From a virus: a stretch of DNA of 34,621 bases. Under the pieces are notes generated by a model. That model was not told where the DNA came from and did not search any database. It worked only from the letters and a program-made list of their open reading frames with translations. Shown piece after piece: positions 22,647 through 30,199 of this stretch; the first letter of the stretch is position 1; the number at the start of each line of letters is the position of its first letter. The translations under genes and the position numbers were made by a program. The stretch covers positions 1-34,621 of IMG/VR virus record IMGVR_UViG_3300042485_000327; one strand, written 5' to 3'.

Positions 22647-23156
22647 TTATATGTATCGAGATTTGTACTTGCTCATATTTTCCCAGATCAGTTTAGATAA
22701 AATATTAAGCACTGCACCTGCTTGGCCTTCTAATGCCGGACGTAGGAATGGAGTTGCCGCCATATTCTTTGTCCCGAACTCTACTGCTGTTGCTCTTGCA
22801 TCACTTCTGACTCCTGTTTGCTTAGACTTTGTTTTTAAGTTCTTAAATTTCATCTTTGCTAACTTCTTTCCGGGTGCTGTTGTAACCAGCCCAATTACCG
22901 TATCACTTGGGTCTATGTACTTTGACCGCTTATCCTTACCCGTAGGGTTCCTAGCTTCGATCTGTAGAGACGCTGCGAGTGCGCCAGTGTCCCGAGGTAC
23001 TAATGCTTTCGCCTGAGCGAGAACTGGTGCCATAGCTTGCCTTACCGACTTCTTAAGAATAAGACTTTGATCTCTAGGCCCGAAGTTAGAATATAACGCT
23101 TTAAATGCTTCGTGAAGTTCTTTGTGACCTACGAAAGCAATTTTGACTGAGGCCAT
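22647..23156 (-). CDS. HK97 gp10-like tail completion protein
   Basis: 169 residues. Family features are the N-terminal HKELHEAFKALYSNFG helix, RQAMAPVLAQAKALVPRDTG (with the typical ALVPxDTGAL motif), and the C-terminal VEFGTKNMAATPFLRPALEG. The middle insert is lysine-rich (KFKNLKTKSKQTG). HK97 gp10 relatives complete the neck or tail end during head-tail joining. It shares one base with the stop of the 74-residue gene (TAATG). Here it lies after the tail tube gene, not before the terminator gene as in HK97, a modest rearrangement. Confidence 0.88.
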   Translation of the reverse strand: MASVKIAFVGHKELHEAFKALYSNFGPRDQSLILKKSVRQAMAPVLAQAKALVPRDTGALAASLQIEARNPTGKDKRSKYIDPSDTVIGLVTTAPGKKLAKMKFKNLKTKSKQTGVRSDARATAVEFGTKNMAATPFLRPALEGQAGAVLNILSKLIWENMSKYKSRYI

Positions 23157-23380
23157 TAGTCTCCCTTAACGACTATCTTTTTATAGATTTCGTTATTCAG
23201 AGCGACTGTGTAGTCGGCTACCTCCTCCGGCGTCATTGTGTCGGCGTGGTTCTTTGCTATCTCATAGGCTAGATGAATTCCAGCTATGCGCTGCTGCTGG
23301 TGACTGAACCAATTTTTTTGGCCTGAGTTAGCCTGATGAATTATGTATTCGAGAAGTGCTGCGGAACTATTTGTTGTCAT
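23156..23380 (-). CDS. small protein between tail tube and gp10-like genes
   Basis: 74 residues, helical (SSAALLEYIIHQANSGQKNW, QQRIAGIHLAYEIAKNHADT, TPEEVADYTVALNNEIYKKI). No family recognised. It follows the hairpin after the tail tube gene, has only a weak SD, and ends in a TAATG junction with the next gene. It is probably a minor tail or assembly factor. Confidence 0.55.
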   Translation of the reverse strand: MTTNSSAALLEYIIHQANSGQKNWFSHQQQRIAGIHLAYEIAKNHADTMTPEEVADYTVALNNEIYKKIVVKGD

Positions 23381-23391
23381 ATATTGTAGAA

Positions 23392-23407
23392 CCGCCCCGA
23401 AGGGCGG
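23392..23407 (-). terminator. C(UUCG)G hairpin after the tail tube gene
   Basis: On the minus strand CCGCCC-TTCG-GGGCGG forms a six-pair GC stem with an extra-stable UUCG tetraloop, extended by a G-U and an A-U pair. It lies in the 35-base gap behind the tail tube stop. The following bases (TTCTACAATAT) are only modestly T-rich, so it may be a partial terminator or a 3' end protector that raises tail tube mRNA over downstream genes. Confidence 0.7.
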
Positions 23408-23415
23408 CTCATCTC

Positions 23416-23940
23416 TTAGGTGTTGTTAGACCAGCCGTAGTTCAATCCACCAATAGGATGGATAGTGAACTCGAACTTACTTTCAGCGTTAGGCTGCAAA
23501 TCCCACTTCAAACCACCGACCATACCATTGAAGGCATAAGCGACAGTATCGGTGCCGTCATAAACTGCTACTACATAGGTGCGAACAACTGTACCGCCAT
23601 ATCCATCTTCACGGATTTGCAATTGTGCCACGTCGGCAGGATTCCAAGCAGAAGTAACCGTTAATGAAGTTACTTGATTCTGCGTCGTGACCTTCGCGCC
23701 AGTTCTTGCGCCAGCGACCGAGTAAGCTGCTACAGCATCATCAGAACCAAAAGCAGGTACAGCCTCAACAGGAACCGCCATACCTGTAGAACCTACACCG
23801 CCAGCAGACGTTCCTACGAGTTCTTCTACCCAACCTGTCCACGTTGAAAGATTAGCAATAGAAAAAGGGGTTGGAGTTGCCGCAGATTGCATCCAGAGAG
23901 TAGCTGTGTATCCGGGTAAAATTTTATTAATCAGTGCCAT
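23416..23940 (-). CDS. major tail (tube) protein
   Basis: 174 residues. It opens MALINKILPGYTATLWMQSA and is beta-rich. SLTVTSAWNPADVAQLQIRE and YAFNGMVGGLKWDLQPNAES, then KFEFTIHPIGG, match the fold pattern of lambda V-like tube proteins. AAGGAA precedes the ATG. Gene order (terminator gene before, chaperones after) supports the call, and the strong hairpin behind it fits a highly expressed product. No Ig-like C-terminal extension is present. Confidence 0.85.
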   Translation of the reverse strand: MALINKILPGYTATLWMQSAATPTPFSIANLSTWTGWVEELVGTSAGGVGSTGMAVPVEAVPAFGSDDAVAAYSVAGARTGAKVTTQNQVTSLTVTSAWNPADVAQLQIREDGYGGTVVRTYVVAVYDGTDTVAYAFNGMVGGLKWDLQPNAESKFEFTIHPIGGLNYGWSNNT

Positions 23941-23976
23941 AATAATTCCTTTGAATAAGATTTAAGAAATTTTGTC

Positions 23977-24402
23977 TTATGATGATGTTGGAATGTCCAT
24001 TTTTACATCTAGTATAATTTGATTCATGCCTAACTCGTTATCATAGGTATTGTATAACCAATGTACGTCAGCTTTAGCAATGAAAAATCCTTCTGCTAGA
24101 CTACCGAATAATCCCGAGTAGCCGTGCAATTCTTGCAGTATCGTATTGCCCAGACTAAAAGCGTCTGTCATAGCTTTGCAAAATATCGAGGTCTGAAAGA
24201 TCGGGGTGTCGATACCTTTATTATCCTGAGTCTGTCCTGTGTACACGGGCTGATGGACGTTCCGCAGTTGCCACGTTATGAACTTTTCTTCTGTTGCCCA
24301 GTTCCGATTAAAGTTTGCATAGACTGGAACGGGGTCAACAATCGCAGCCAGTTGATATTGAATCGCTTGTGCGTACACATAGGGATTATTCTGGGTTGTC
24401 AT
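23977..24402 (-). CDS. tail terminator protein (lambda U-like, putative)
   Basis: 141 residues. It has an N-terminal helix (NNPYVYAQAIQYQLAAI), then strands including VPVYANFNRNW and EKFITWQLRN, and a VHWLYNTYDNELGMNQIILD end. This layout suits the ring protein that stops tube growth and joins the tail to the neck. It is directly before the tail tube gene and overlaps the stopper gene by ATGA. Assignment rests mainly on position and size. Confidence 0.65.
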   Translation of the reverse strand: MTTQNNPYVYAQAIQYQLAAIVDPVPVYANFNRNWATEEKFITWQLRNVHQPVYTGQTQDNKGIDTPIFQTSIFCKAMTDAFSLGNTILQELHGYSGLFGSLAEGFFIAKADVHWLYNTYDNELGMNQIILDVKMDIPTSS

Positions 24403-24743
24403 ACGGGTGTCTCCGGGTCGTTGCGATAGCAGATATAAGTCACCTTCATCCGATCATTCGATTCCCTAATGTCCGTAATTCTCCAATCAAATCCGCGCCA
24501 AGTAATGCTAAACAAATTCTGGTTATCTACGATCTCCTTATTATTCGGAGTGTAATTAACCGTGATCTTTACTAAGTCTTGATAGACTCTATATCTCTCG
24601 CTTATCCGTAATGAATTAGCTACGTCAGCCACAAGCCCTCGCGTCTCGAACCACGGAGTAATCGTGGTCGTGTATTCCCCAACGGTATCAACCCCGTTGG
24701 TGACGTTATTAATCGTAAGGTTCTCATAACGGACTATAGTCAT
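24399..24743 (-). CDS. head-tail stopper/joining protein (HK97 gp7/SPP1 gp16-like, putative)
   Basis: 114 residues from the ATG at 24743, which shares its A with the preceding TAA stop. An outer start 48 bases further out lies inside the connector gene and is less likely. The protein is beta-rich (TIVRYENLTINNVTNGVDTV, ENLFSITW-like strand at NQNLFSITWRGFDWRITDIR, then MKVTYICYRND). Order between the gp6-like adaptor and the tail terminator fits the stopper that plugs the portal channel. Confidence 0.65.
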   Translation of the reverse strand: MTIVRYENLTINNVTNGVDTVGEYTTTITPWFETRGLVADVANSLRISERYRVYQDLVKITVNYTPNNKEIVDNQNLFSITWRGFDWRITDIRESNDRMKVTYICYRNDPETPV

Positions 24744-25405
24744 TACATCACAAGCGGCTTGTATGGTCGAAGTAAAGTATCCACGCCCCAACTAATCATT
24801 TGGGTTGTATTCATCGCCCCGTTGCTAGTCGCACTTCTGTTGTTGTAGATGTGCGTAAGCAGCATTAATCCAGCCTGTTTAACGACAGGATAATTCGCAA
24901 TAGGGTTAGCGTTTTGCGTGTATGTGACTATGATCGGATTAGCAAAGGTCTGATTAAGCGTGGTAGGTATTGCCGATACCACAACTCTATTCCCTGTCTG
25001 ATCGTAGAAATAGTTACTTGATGCCAGAGTAATTGGTGCGTTACTTTCCACTCCGTAATAGCTAACTGAATTGACTGTAACTCCTGTCGATCCAATTGAT
25101 ACTTCTGGCAAGTCGAGATAAAGTGCCGAACCATAGACGCCAGCATTGCCGTAATACACTCTGAACTGCGTGCTGAATATAGCCATCCCTAAATAATCTT
25201 CAATGGCAAATCGAGTTGCTAGTTCGATGCTTTCGAGATAAGCATCCTGAGATTCGTCTTGAAATAGGTTTAACTGCTGCGTTATTTCCTCAAGCGAGAG
25301 CCATTGCGTTACCGTGTCCCGCGCTATCTGTTCTACTTTCGCATAGTTATACGGATTTCGGTTTGATCCGAAAAACTCCGATAGCGTCATATTTTCGACT
25401 GGCAT
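24743..25405 (-). CDS. head-tail connector (HK97 gp6-like adaptor)
   Basis: 220 residues. The N-terminal helical part (QWLSLEEITQQLNLFQDESQ, YLESIELATRFAIEDYLGMA) is the signature of the gp6/gp15-type adaptor that forms a ring under the portal. A beta insertion follows (GVTVNSVSYYGV), then a C-terminal helix (YPVVKQAGLMLLTHIYNNRS). It is next after the second capsid gene. The end (SWGVDTLLRPYKPLVM) matches the LL.PYR-type close common in the family. Confidence 0.88.
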   Translation of the reverse strand: MPVENMTLSEFFGSNRNPYNYAKVEQIARDTVTQWLSLEEITQQLNLFQDESQDAYLESIELATRFAIEDYLGMAIFSTQFRVYYGNAGVYGSALYLDLPEVSIGSTGVTVNSVSYYGVESNAPITLASSNYFYDQTGNRVVVSAIPTTLNQTFANPIIVTYTQNANPIANYPVVKQAGLMLLTHIYNNRSATSNGAMNTTQMISWGVDTLLRPYKPLVM

Positions 25406-25415
25406 AGTTCACTCC

Positions 25416-26453
25416 CTATGCTGGACAGACTGCGCGCACACCAGCAAATACATCACGAATGGTTGAGCATACCCGCTTCTCTGCATACAGAGAAATAAAT
25501 CCGGGCTGATACTGCTCAAGACGTTGAATACTCATCATTTCGTTATCGGCAATGGTCATGAAGCTATCCCAAGCGGCTAGATAGATAGGGTAGGTGCTTG
25601 CCCCATATTCGCTCATGTATGGGTTTGGAATGACGGGGAATCCAAAAATGCTACATACGGAACCACCATCATCATCACCTGATTCAAATAAGACTGGGAA
25701 TCCAGCGGTGTCTTTCAATTGCCTAAACAATTGAATTGTGTTTGGGTGCATCATCCACGCTGTACACGGACTCATCCAATACTGTGCAGGAAGTGCAGAA
25801 GCTAAAGCGGTAAGGTCGTTGTAAGTAACAACAGTTTTAGACGCTGCGGCTGTCTGTAGCATCGTGTGCCGACCATTAGTAGTTGCTGATCCGCTAGTGC
25901 CGAAAGATGCTGCCGAGGTACTTCCAGCATATAAATTTAATCCGCGCAGCCCGTCAACCTGACCAGTTTGGGGTGTTGATGCTCCGCTAGCTTGGTCGTT
26001 GTTCAACATCATAGAAAGGGCTTCTTGCTGTGCGAATTCTAAGGCTATATCTGAGACAATGCTTTCATCAAGTCCGTTAATGTCAGACATAATTGCCGTC
26101 CGAATAGGCACGACTGCATTAATAGATTTAACAGAGACTTGCCAGAAAGATGTGGCGTAGTTGCCTACATCATTCTTTACGCTGTAGCCCCACGGGTTCG
26201 TGGTGCTAGTTTGAATTACTGTAGCGTTACCTGTCTTGACTACGAAGGCTTCATCAGAACCGATAGTGGTTATTTCGCGAACGCCACACATACGAAAGGG
26301 GTTGCCGTATCGCAATGGCGCAAAGGCTTGATCGTAAATAACGCGACCACCGACACCAGTACCAGAACCCGTAAGTCCGGCTGCTTCCTTCAAACTAACA
26401 TCAGCCCGACCCTCGGACAATGCTGTTTTTACTGCTTCGAGAATTAGGCTCAT
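25416..26453 (-). CDS. second HK97-fold capsid protein, lacking the delta domain
   Basis: 345 residues, clearly paralogous to the larger capsid protein upstream. Matching blocks include KEAAGLTGSGTGVGGR, WGYSVKN, PIRTAIMSDINGLDESIVSD, VDGLRGLNLYAG, ALPAQYW, FGFPVIPNPYM and QPGFISLYAEKRVCSTI. It starts only about 22 residues before the KEAAGL block, so it lacks the 80-odd-residue coiled-coil delta domain and the presumed cleavage site. AAAGGA precedes the ATG. It may be a minor shell component, such as a pentamer or portal-vertex subunit, made at a lower level because of the hairpin at 26479-26496. Confidence 0.85.
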   Translation of the reverse strand: MSLILEAVKTALSEGRADVSLKEAAGLTGSGTGVGGRVIYDQAFAPLRYGNPFRMCGVREITTIGSDEAFVVKTGNATVIQTSTTNPWGYSVKNDVGNYATSFWQVSVKSINAVVPIRTAIMSDINGLDESIVSDIALEFAQQEALSMMLNNDQASGASTPQTGQVDGLRGLNLYAGSTSAASFGTSGSATTNGRHTMLQTAAASKTVVTYNDLTALASALPAQYWMSPCTAWMMHPNTIQLFRQLKDTAGFPVLFESGDDDGGSVCSIFGFPVIPNPYMSEYGASTYPIYLAAWDSFMTIADNEMMSIQRLEQYQPGFISLYAEKRVCSTIRDVFAGVRAVCPA

Positions 26454-26478
26454 GTGAGTTTCCTTTAAATTGGAAAGA

Positions 26479-26496
26479 CGGGGGATTTCTCCCCCG
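26479..26496 (-). terminator. terminator-like hairpin between the two capsid genes
   Basis: On the minus strand CGGGGG-AGAAAT-CCCCCG is a perfect six-pair GC stem with a six-base loop, followed by TCTTTCC. It sits in the 50-base gap after the larger capsid gene. The T tract is imperfect, which suggests partial termination or a barrier to 3' exonucleases. Confidence 0.7.
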
Positions 26497-26503
26497 CGTT
26501 TTC

Positions 26504-27847
26504 TTAGTCGTTAGCCGTATAGGTTGAACGGTAACGGATAATGCTGAAAGGATCAACAACGCTGGTACATAGACGCTTCTCGCCGAAGAAAGTAATAAAT
26601 CCGGGGAGAGTCTGATCGTACCTACGGAGAACCATATTCAAACGATCGACGATGGTATGTCCGCGCGACCAGTCACCAAAATACATTGGGTACAGGTTAT
26701 TTTTGTCCACTCCAGCGTAGCTAGGGGTATCCAGATACTTATTCACAACAACATCGAATCCACACAAGCGACCTACGATTCCGTCTGTTTCCAGAGGACT
26801 CATACGCTCGAATACTGGCGTGCCGTTGTCATCGGTCAATCCGCGAATCTGTGAAAGCAAAATTGGATTGATAACGAAACGTGCAGATGTTGTCCAGTAT
26901 TGTTGTGGCAACGCATAGATGAAGTTAATAACGTCCTTGTACTGGATGTTTGCTGCGCCAGCGGCGTTGCCATTCGTTACCAACTGGTCGTAGGTAGCGA
27001 TGCTAGACAATCCACTGCTAGAGCCTGTTCCGCTTGTTCCGTATGCAGCCGTAGTGGTTACACCCGGAGCGTAGGCACCGTTACCACCAGCGTATTGGTT
27101 CAAACCGCGCAGACCATTAATACCACCAGTTGCAGCGATAACACCAGCATCAGAGCTTTGATCGTCGTTCTGGATCATTGAGATACCTTCTTGCTCACTG
27201 AACTCGACCAACATATCAGATACTACGTTGCTTTCCAGACCATCAATGTCGTCCAGTGCAGCGGTACGCAATGGGAACTGAACATTAATATCTTGCAGAG
27301 TCAGTTGCCAGATATTCGTGGCTACTGTGGTTGCCGATCCGTTGTTCTGGATAGGATAGCCCCAAGCCGGGCCAGTGTTGCCAATTTTGGCGCGGAATTG
27401 ATAGGTAGAGCCATCAGTTGCAACGGTGCGTGATACGCCGCGCATAGGATTAGCCAAACGCAATGCAACGAATACAGGATCATAGGCAGTACGACCGCCG
27501 ACACCCGCGCCAGAACCCTGTAGGCCAGCGGCTTCTTTTAAGAAAGCGTCATACTGGGAATCGCTCTCGAACAGGCTAATTTCTTTTTCCATCCGGCTAC
27601 TAGACTTCGTGAAGTCGCTCAGTTGTTCCTTAACTCTGCGGTTCACATCTTGCGAGACGGTCTTAGCTTTAGGCTGAATGATTGAAGGGATTTGAATAGA
27701 TGCAACCTTAGCTTCTAGGGCTGCGACTTTCTCATCGACCTCGGCGCGTACAGCTTCCAGAGATACATTTACTTCGCTCTTGATTTCTTCGATCTTGGCA
27801 GTGTTAGCTGCTTCGATATGGTCTAGCTTCTCAATAACTTCGTTCAT
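26504..27847 (-). CDS. major capsid protein, HK97 fold with delta domain
   Basis: 447 residues. Residues 1-80 are coiled coil (EEIKSEVNVSLEAVRAEVDE, KVAALEAKVASI), the scaffolding delta domain of HK97-type capsids, normally removed by the protease encoded next to it. The shell part starts near KEISLFESD..FLKEAAGLQG and includes QFPLRTAALDDIDGLESNVV, EQEGISMIQNDDQSSD, INGLRGLNQYAGG and the P-domain end LPGFITFFGEKRLCTSVVDP. AAAGGA precedes the ATG. The exact cleavage position cannot be read with certainty; it should fall about residues 85-100. Confidence 0.95.
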   Translation of the reverse strand: MNEVIEKLDHIEAANTAKIEEIKSEVNVSLEAVRAEVDEKVAALEAKVASIQIPSIIQPKAKTVSQDVNRRVKEQLSDFTKSSSRMEKEISLFESDSQYDAFLKEAAGLQGSGAGVGGRTAYDPVFVALRLANPMRGVSRTVATDGSTYQFRAKIGNTGPAWGYPIQNNGSATTVATNIWQLTLQDINVQFPLRTAALDDIDGLESNVVSDMLVEFSEQEGISMIQNDDQSSDAGVIAATGGINGLRGLNQYAGGNGAYAPGVTTTAAYGTSGTGSSSGLSSIATYDQLVTNGNAAGAANIQYKDVINFIYALPQQYWTTSARFVINPILLSQIRGLTDDNGTPVFERMSPLETDGIVGRLCGFDVVVNKYLDTPSYAGVDKNNLYPMYFGDWSRGHTIVDRLNMVLRRYDQTLPGFITFFGEKRLCTSVVDPFSIIRYRSTYTAND

Positions 27848-27858
27848 TTTAATTTCCT

Positions 27859-28653
27859 TTATTTAAGACGTTGGGATAATGCCTTCAGCAATTCTCGCTC
27901 TTTTAGGGCTTTAAGAATTTCGTCGGCTTGCTTTGTTGCCACCGCATCAGGCTCCCCCTGAGTTGGTTGAGTGTCAAGATTTTTATGGGTGGCTTCCCGC
28001 GCATCCACTATTTTCTTGAATACCATAGATGCGGTGGTCGCATCTTTTCGCGTTAACCCTGCTTCCCGCAGAGTCTTTTCGATTACTCGAATCATTAGCT
28101 GTCCTTCAGCATTAAATGCTTCCAGCCTACTGATTTCTGAATTAGGATTATTGGGGTACATTACGACAGAGACTTCCCGCAGACCGCCTTTAGTGATTCT
28201 AAAGTAGCCATCAGCCTCTTTTGTTGGGTTGCCTTCTTCATCGACCATCGCTGCTTCTTCTGCGAACGCGCCGACACTGACACCACCAAACATATTAGGA
28301 GATTCTTTTAATACAGAATGAAGATCAGAGCCGCCTACAGTATTCATGTAGATTTGCCCTTTAGCTGTCATGCCTTCTTCATCGAAAGAAAATTCGTTCC
28401 ACTGACCGACAGGCATACCGCTGTCATTGTGGTTTAGGAACATAGGAAGCGGCTTATCCGCTTTGGAGAATTCGTCTGCCCATTGAGCAAAGCCTTCCGG
28501 CTGATAATTAAATCGCCGACCGTCTAGCCCTTCTCTCGCACCCCAAGTGGTAGCACGAGCCTCTATAGAGCCTCTATTGCTGCTTAACTCGCTTTCGTCT
28601 AGGCTTAGTTTCGCTTCGCAAACTAGCATCAGATTTTTCATTGACTGCCCCAT
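27859..28653 (-). CDS. HK97-type prohead protease (S78 family)
   Basis: 264 residues. The serine protease core is visible: IEARATTWGAREGLDGRRFN, LPMFLNHNDSGMPVGQW with the catalytic His75, and SPNMFGGVSVGAFAEEA with the nucleophile Ser126, then LREVSVVMYPNNPNSEI. The last 70 residues are helical and probably shed or used in targeting. An inner ATG at 28641 has GGGG upstream and could be the true start. The first part overlaps the 67-residue gene by 70-80 bases. It trims the delta domain from the capsid protein. Confidence 0.93.
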   Translation of the reverse strand: MGQSMKNLMLVCEAKLSLDESELSSNRGSIEARATTWGAREGLDGRRFNYQPEGFAQWADEFSKADKPLPMFLNHNDSGMPVGQWNEFSFDEEGMTAKGQIYMNTVGGSDLHSVLKESPNMFGGVSVGAFAEEAAMVDEEGNPTKEADGYFRITKGGLREVSVVMYPNNPNSEISRLEAFNAEGQLMIRVIEKTLREAGLTRKDATTASMVFKKIVDAREATHKNLDTQPTQGEPDAVATKQADEILKALKERELLKALSQRLK

Positions 28654-28777
28654 TATTTATAGATTGATTATTATCTTTTATTGTATGTGGCTTCTCAAGA
28701 GTAACCGCCGGAATAACTACATCCGACTTCCTTACTTGTTTAGCAAAAAAACCTAGTATCGTATCGAGGATGCTCAT
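28574..28777 (-). CDS. small protein between portal and protease
   Basis: 67 residues. The ATG overlaps the portal stop (ATGA) and AGGA lies upstream. It opens MSILDTILGFFAKQVRKSDV, echoing the portal opening MGILDIF, and ends strongly basic (ETKPRRKRVKQQ). The last 70-80 bases are shared with the protease gene in another frame. The opening could be an amphipathic helix. Start context supports translation, but the function is unknown. Confidence 0.5.
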   Translation of the reverse strand: MSILDTILGFFAKQVRKSDVVIPAVTLEKPHTIKDNNQSINNGAVNEKSDASLRSETKPRRKRVKQQ

Positions 28778-30168
28778 GTTTTTCCTATGTTCATTTTACT
28801 CGTTTGATTCCCGCCTCCACCACCTGTATCTTGTGGGCTTGTTCCATCTATCATACCACCACTTGCGTTCTGTGTTAACTGATCTCCACCAGCGACCATA
28901 TCCATATTCAAATATTCTCTCGCTTCATTCGGGGTAAATATACCATTAGAGACACCAGCTACCACAAAATTCATTTGGTCTAGGGCTGCACCTTTTAAGA
29001 AGTCTTTTGTATCGAATCTGATCGAGAGGTTAGGGTAGCCCTTTAATAGATGCTGCTTTAACTTTTGCTCTATGTTGATAATCATCGGGTACATAGTTGT
29101 TTTGTAGAACTCATCCAGTAGCGTCTGCGTGTTATTGAACTTCCCGTCTGATACCCCTAGCATTTGAGGAGGTACGCCGAATAGACCGCATATCCGCTTC
29201 ATAGTCTGAATCTTTAATTCGGCAGTCTGAGCGTCTTGTAGGGTTAGCATATCGACAGGCGTATATTGCATCCCCTGATCTAATAACATTCCCTGACCTG
29301 CTTTACTCAAGTCTGAGTTCCTACTTCCAGTCATTGCGTTCCAAGTCTCTTTAAGGCGGCTTGCTACTTCTTTATACTTTGCGTCTGGGATAACTTGATC
29401 GGTAGTAAAAATGCCGGAGGGCTTCGCGCCGTTCTGCATAATGAAGTTAGCGTAAACGTCTATATCCTGATCGAGTGCGACTAACTCGGTCGCTAGGATG
29501 CCCTTGTTAAAGCCTGACGATCCCTGCCACGGTGCTTCCTTAATGTGCATCACTTGATGAGATTCTAGCGGCTGATCTTTGCTGAAGCCGTAGCTCGGAG
29601 TTGACAGACGGTATGAAGGGTAGCGCGTAGGATTCAGAATAACCGTGATGAGGGTCGAATCCAGCATATACATTTCAAGCGGGGTCGATAGACTATCCTT
29701 CTGGTCTTTTCTCCACCATAGCGTGAACGACTCGCCGCTTATGTCTTGCCACATACACCACTGATACCAGAACTCGTACTGACTCTGAAAATTATTAGGG
29801 TTCGTTAGCAATGCTAGAACCTGTTTCGCTTTAGCCTTCTCTCTATTGCCTATCTTCGGATCAGTGAGGGCGTTGGTAAAGGTGCCGTCATCATTCTTAG
29901 ACATTACCGCCAGAGAGCATTGGGCCAGCGACCGAGCCTTCACCCCAACGCATGACATAACAGTAGAGTTCCGCGTCAGTGCGGACACATCTATAACGCG
30001 ACCTGCGACCGTAGTGCTGCTAGTTGTTACATAGAGTAGCTGCGAGGATGTGGACTGTTGACCTGCGGTGGCGTATACAACCTGATTCCCTAATTGTAAT
30101 TGTCCCAGAACTGTATTAGCTTCCTTTTGTAGCGTGGCCTTACTCTTAAAAATGTCTAGTATTCCCAT
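28774..30168 (-). CDS. portal protein (HK97 gp3-like)
   Basis: 464 residues from the ATG at 30168, five bases behind GGGGG; a GTG four codons earlier is part of that SD. Family patterns are the VMSCVGVKARSLAQCSLAVM helix, QSQYEFWYQWCMWQDISGES, HIKEAPWQGSSGFNKGILAT, QDIDVYANFIMQNGAKPSGI, and RICGLFGVPPQMLGVSDGKF. The C-terminal wing ends in a Gly/Asn-rich tail. It forms the dodecameric DNA entry ring at one vertex. It is followed immediately by the small gene and protease and preceded by terL. Confidence 0.95.
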   Translation of the reverse strand: MGILDIFKSKATLQKEANTVLGQLQLGNQVVYATAGQQSTSSQLLYVTTSSTTVAGRVIDVSALTRNSTVMSCVGVKARSLAQCSLAVMSKNDDGTFTNALTDPKIGNREKAKAKQVLALLTNPNNFQSQYEFWYQWCMWQDISGESFTLWWRKDQKDSLSTPLEMYMLDSTLITVILNPTRYPSYRLSTPSYGFSKDQPLESHQVMHIKEAPWQGSSGFNKGILATELVALDQDIDVYANFIMQNGAKPSGIFTTDQVIPDAKYKEVASRLKETWNAMTGSRNSDLSKAGQGMLLDQGMQYTPVDMLTLQDAQTAELKIQTMKRICGLFGVPPQMLGVSDGKFNNTQTLLDEFYKTTMYPMIINIEQKLKQHLLKGYPNLSIRFDTKDFLKGAALDQMNFVVAGVSNGIFTPNEAREYLNMDMVAGGDQLTQNASGGMIDGTSPQDTGGGGGNQTSKMNIGKT

Positions 30169-30199
30169 CGAAACCCCCACAAATTTTCTTGATCTTATC

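Noticed and set aside
26139-27433. Plus-strand ORFs opposite the two capsid genes
   Set aside because: They mirror well-supported capsid genes, have no SD, and no plus-strand promoter lies nearby.
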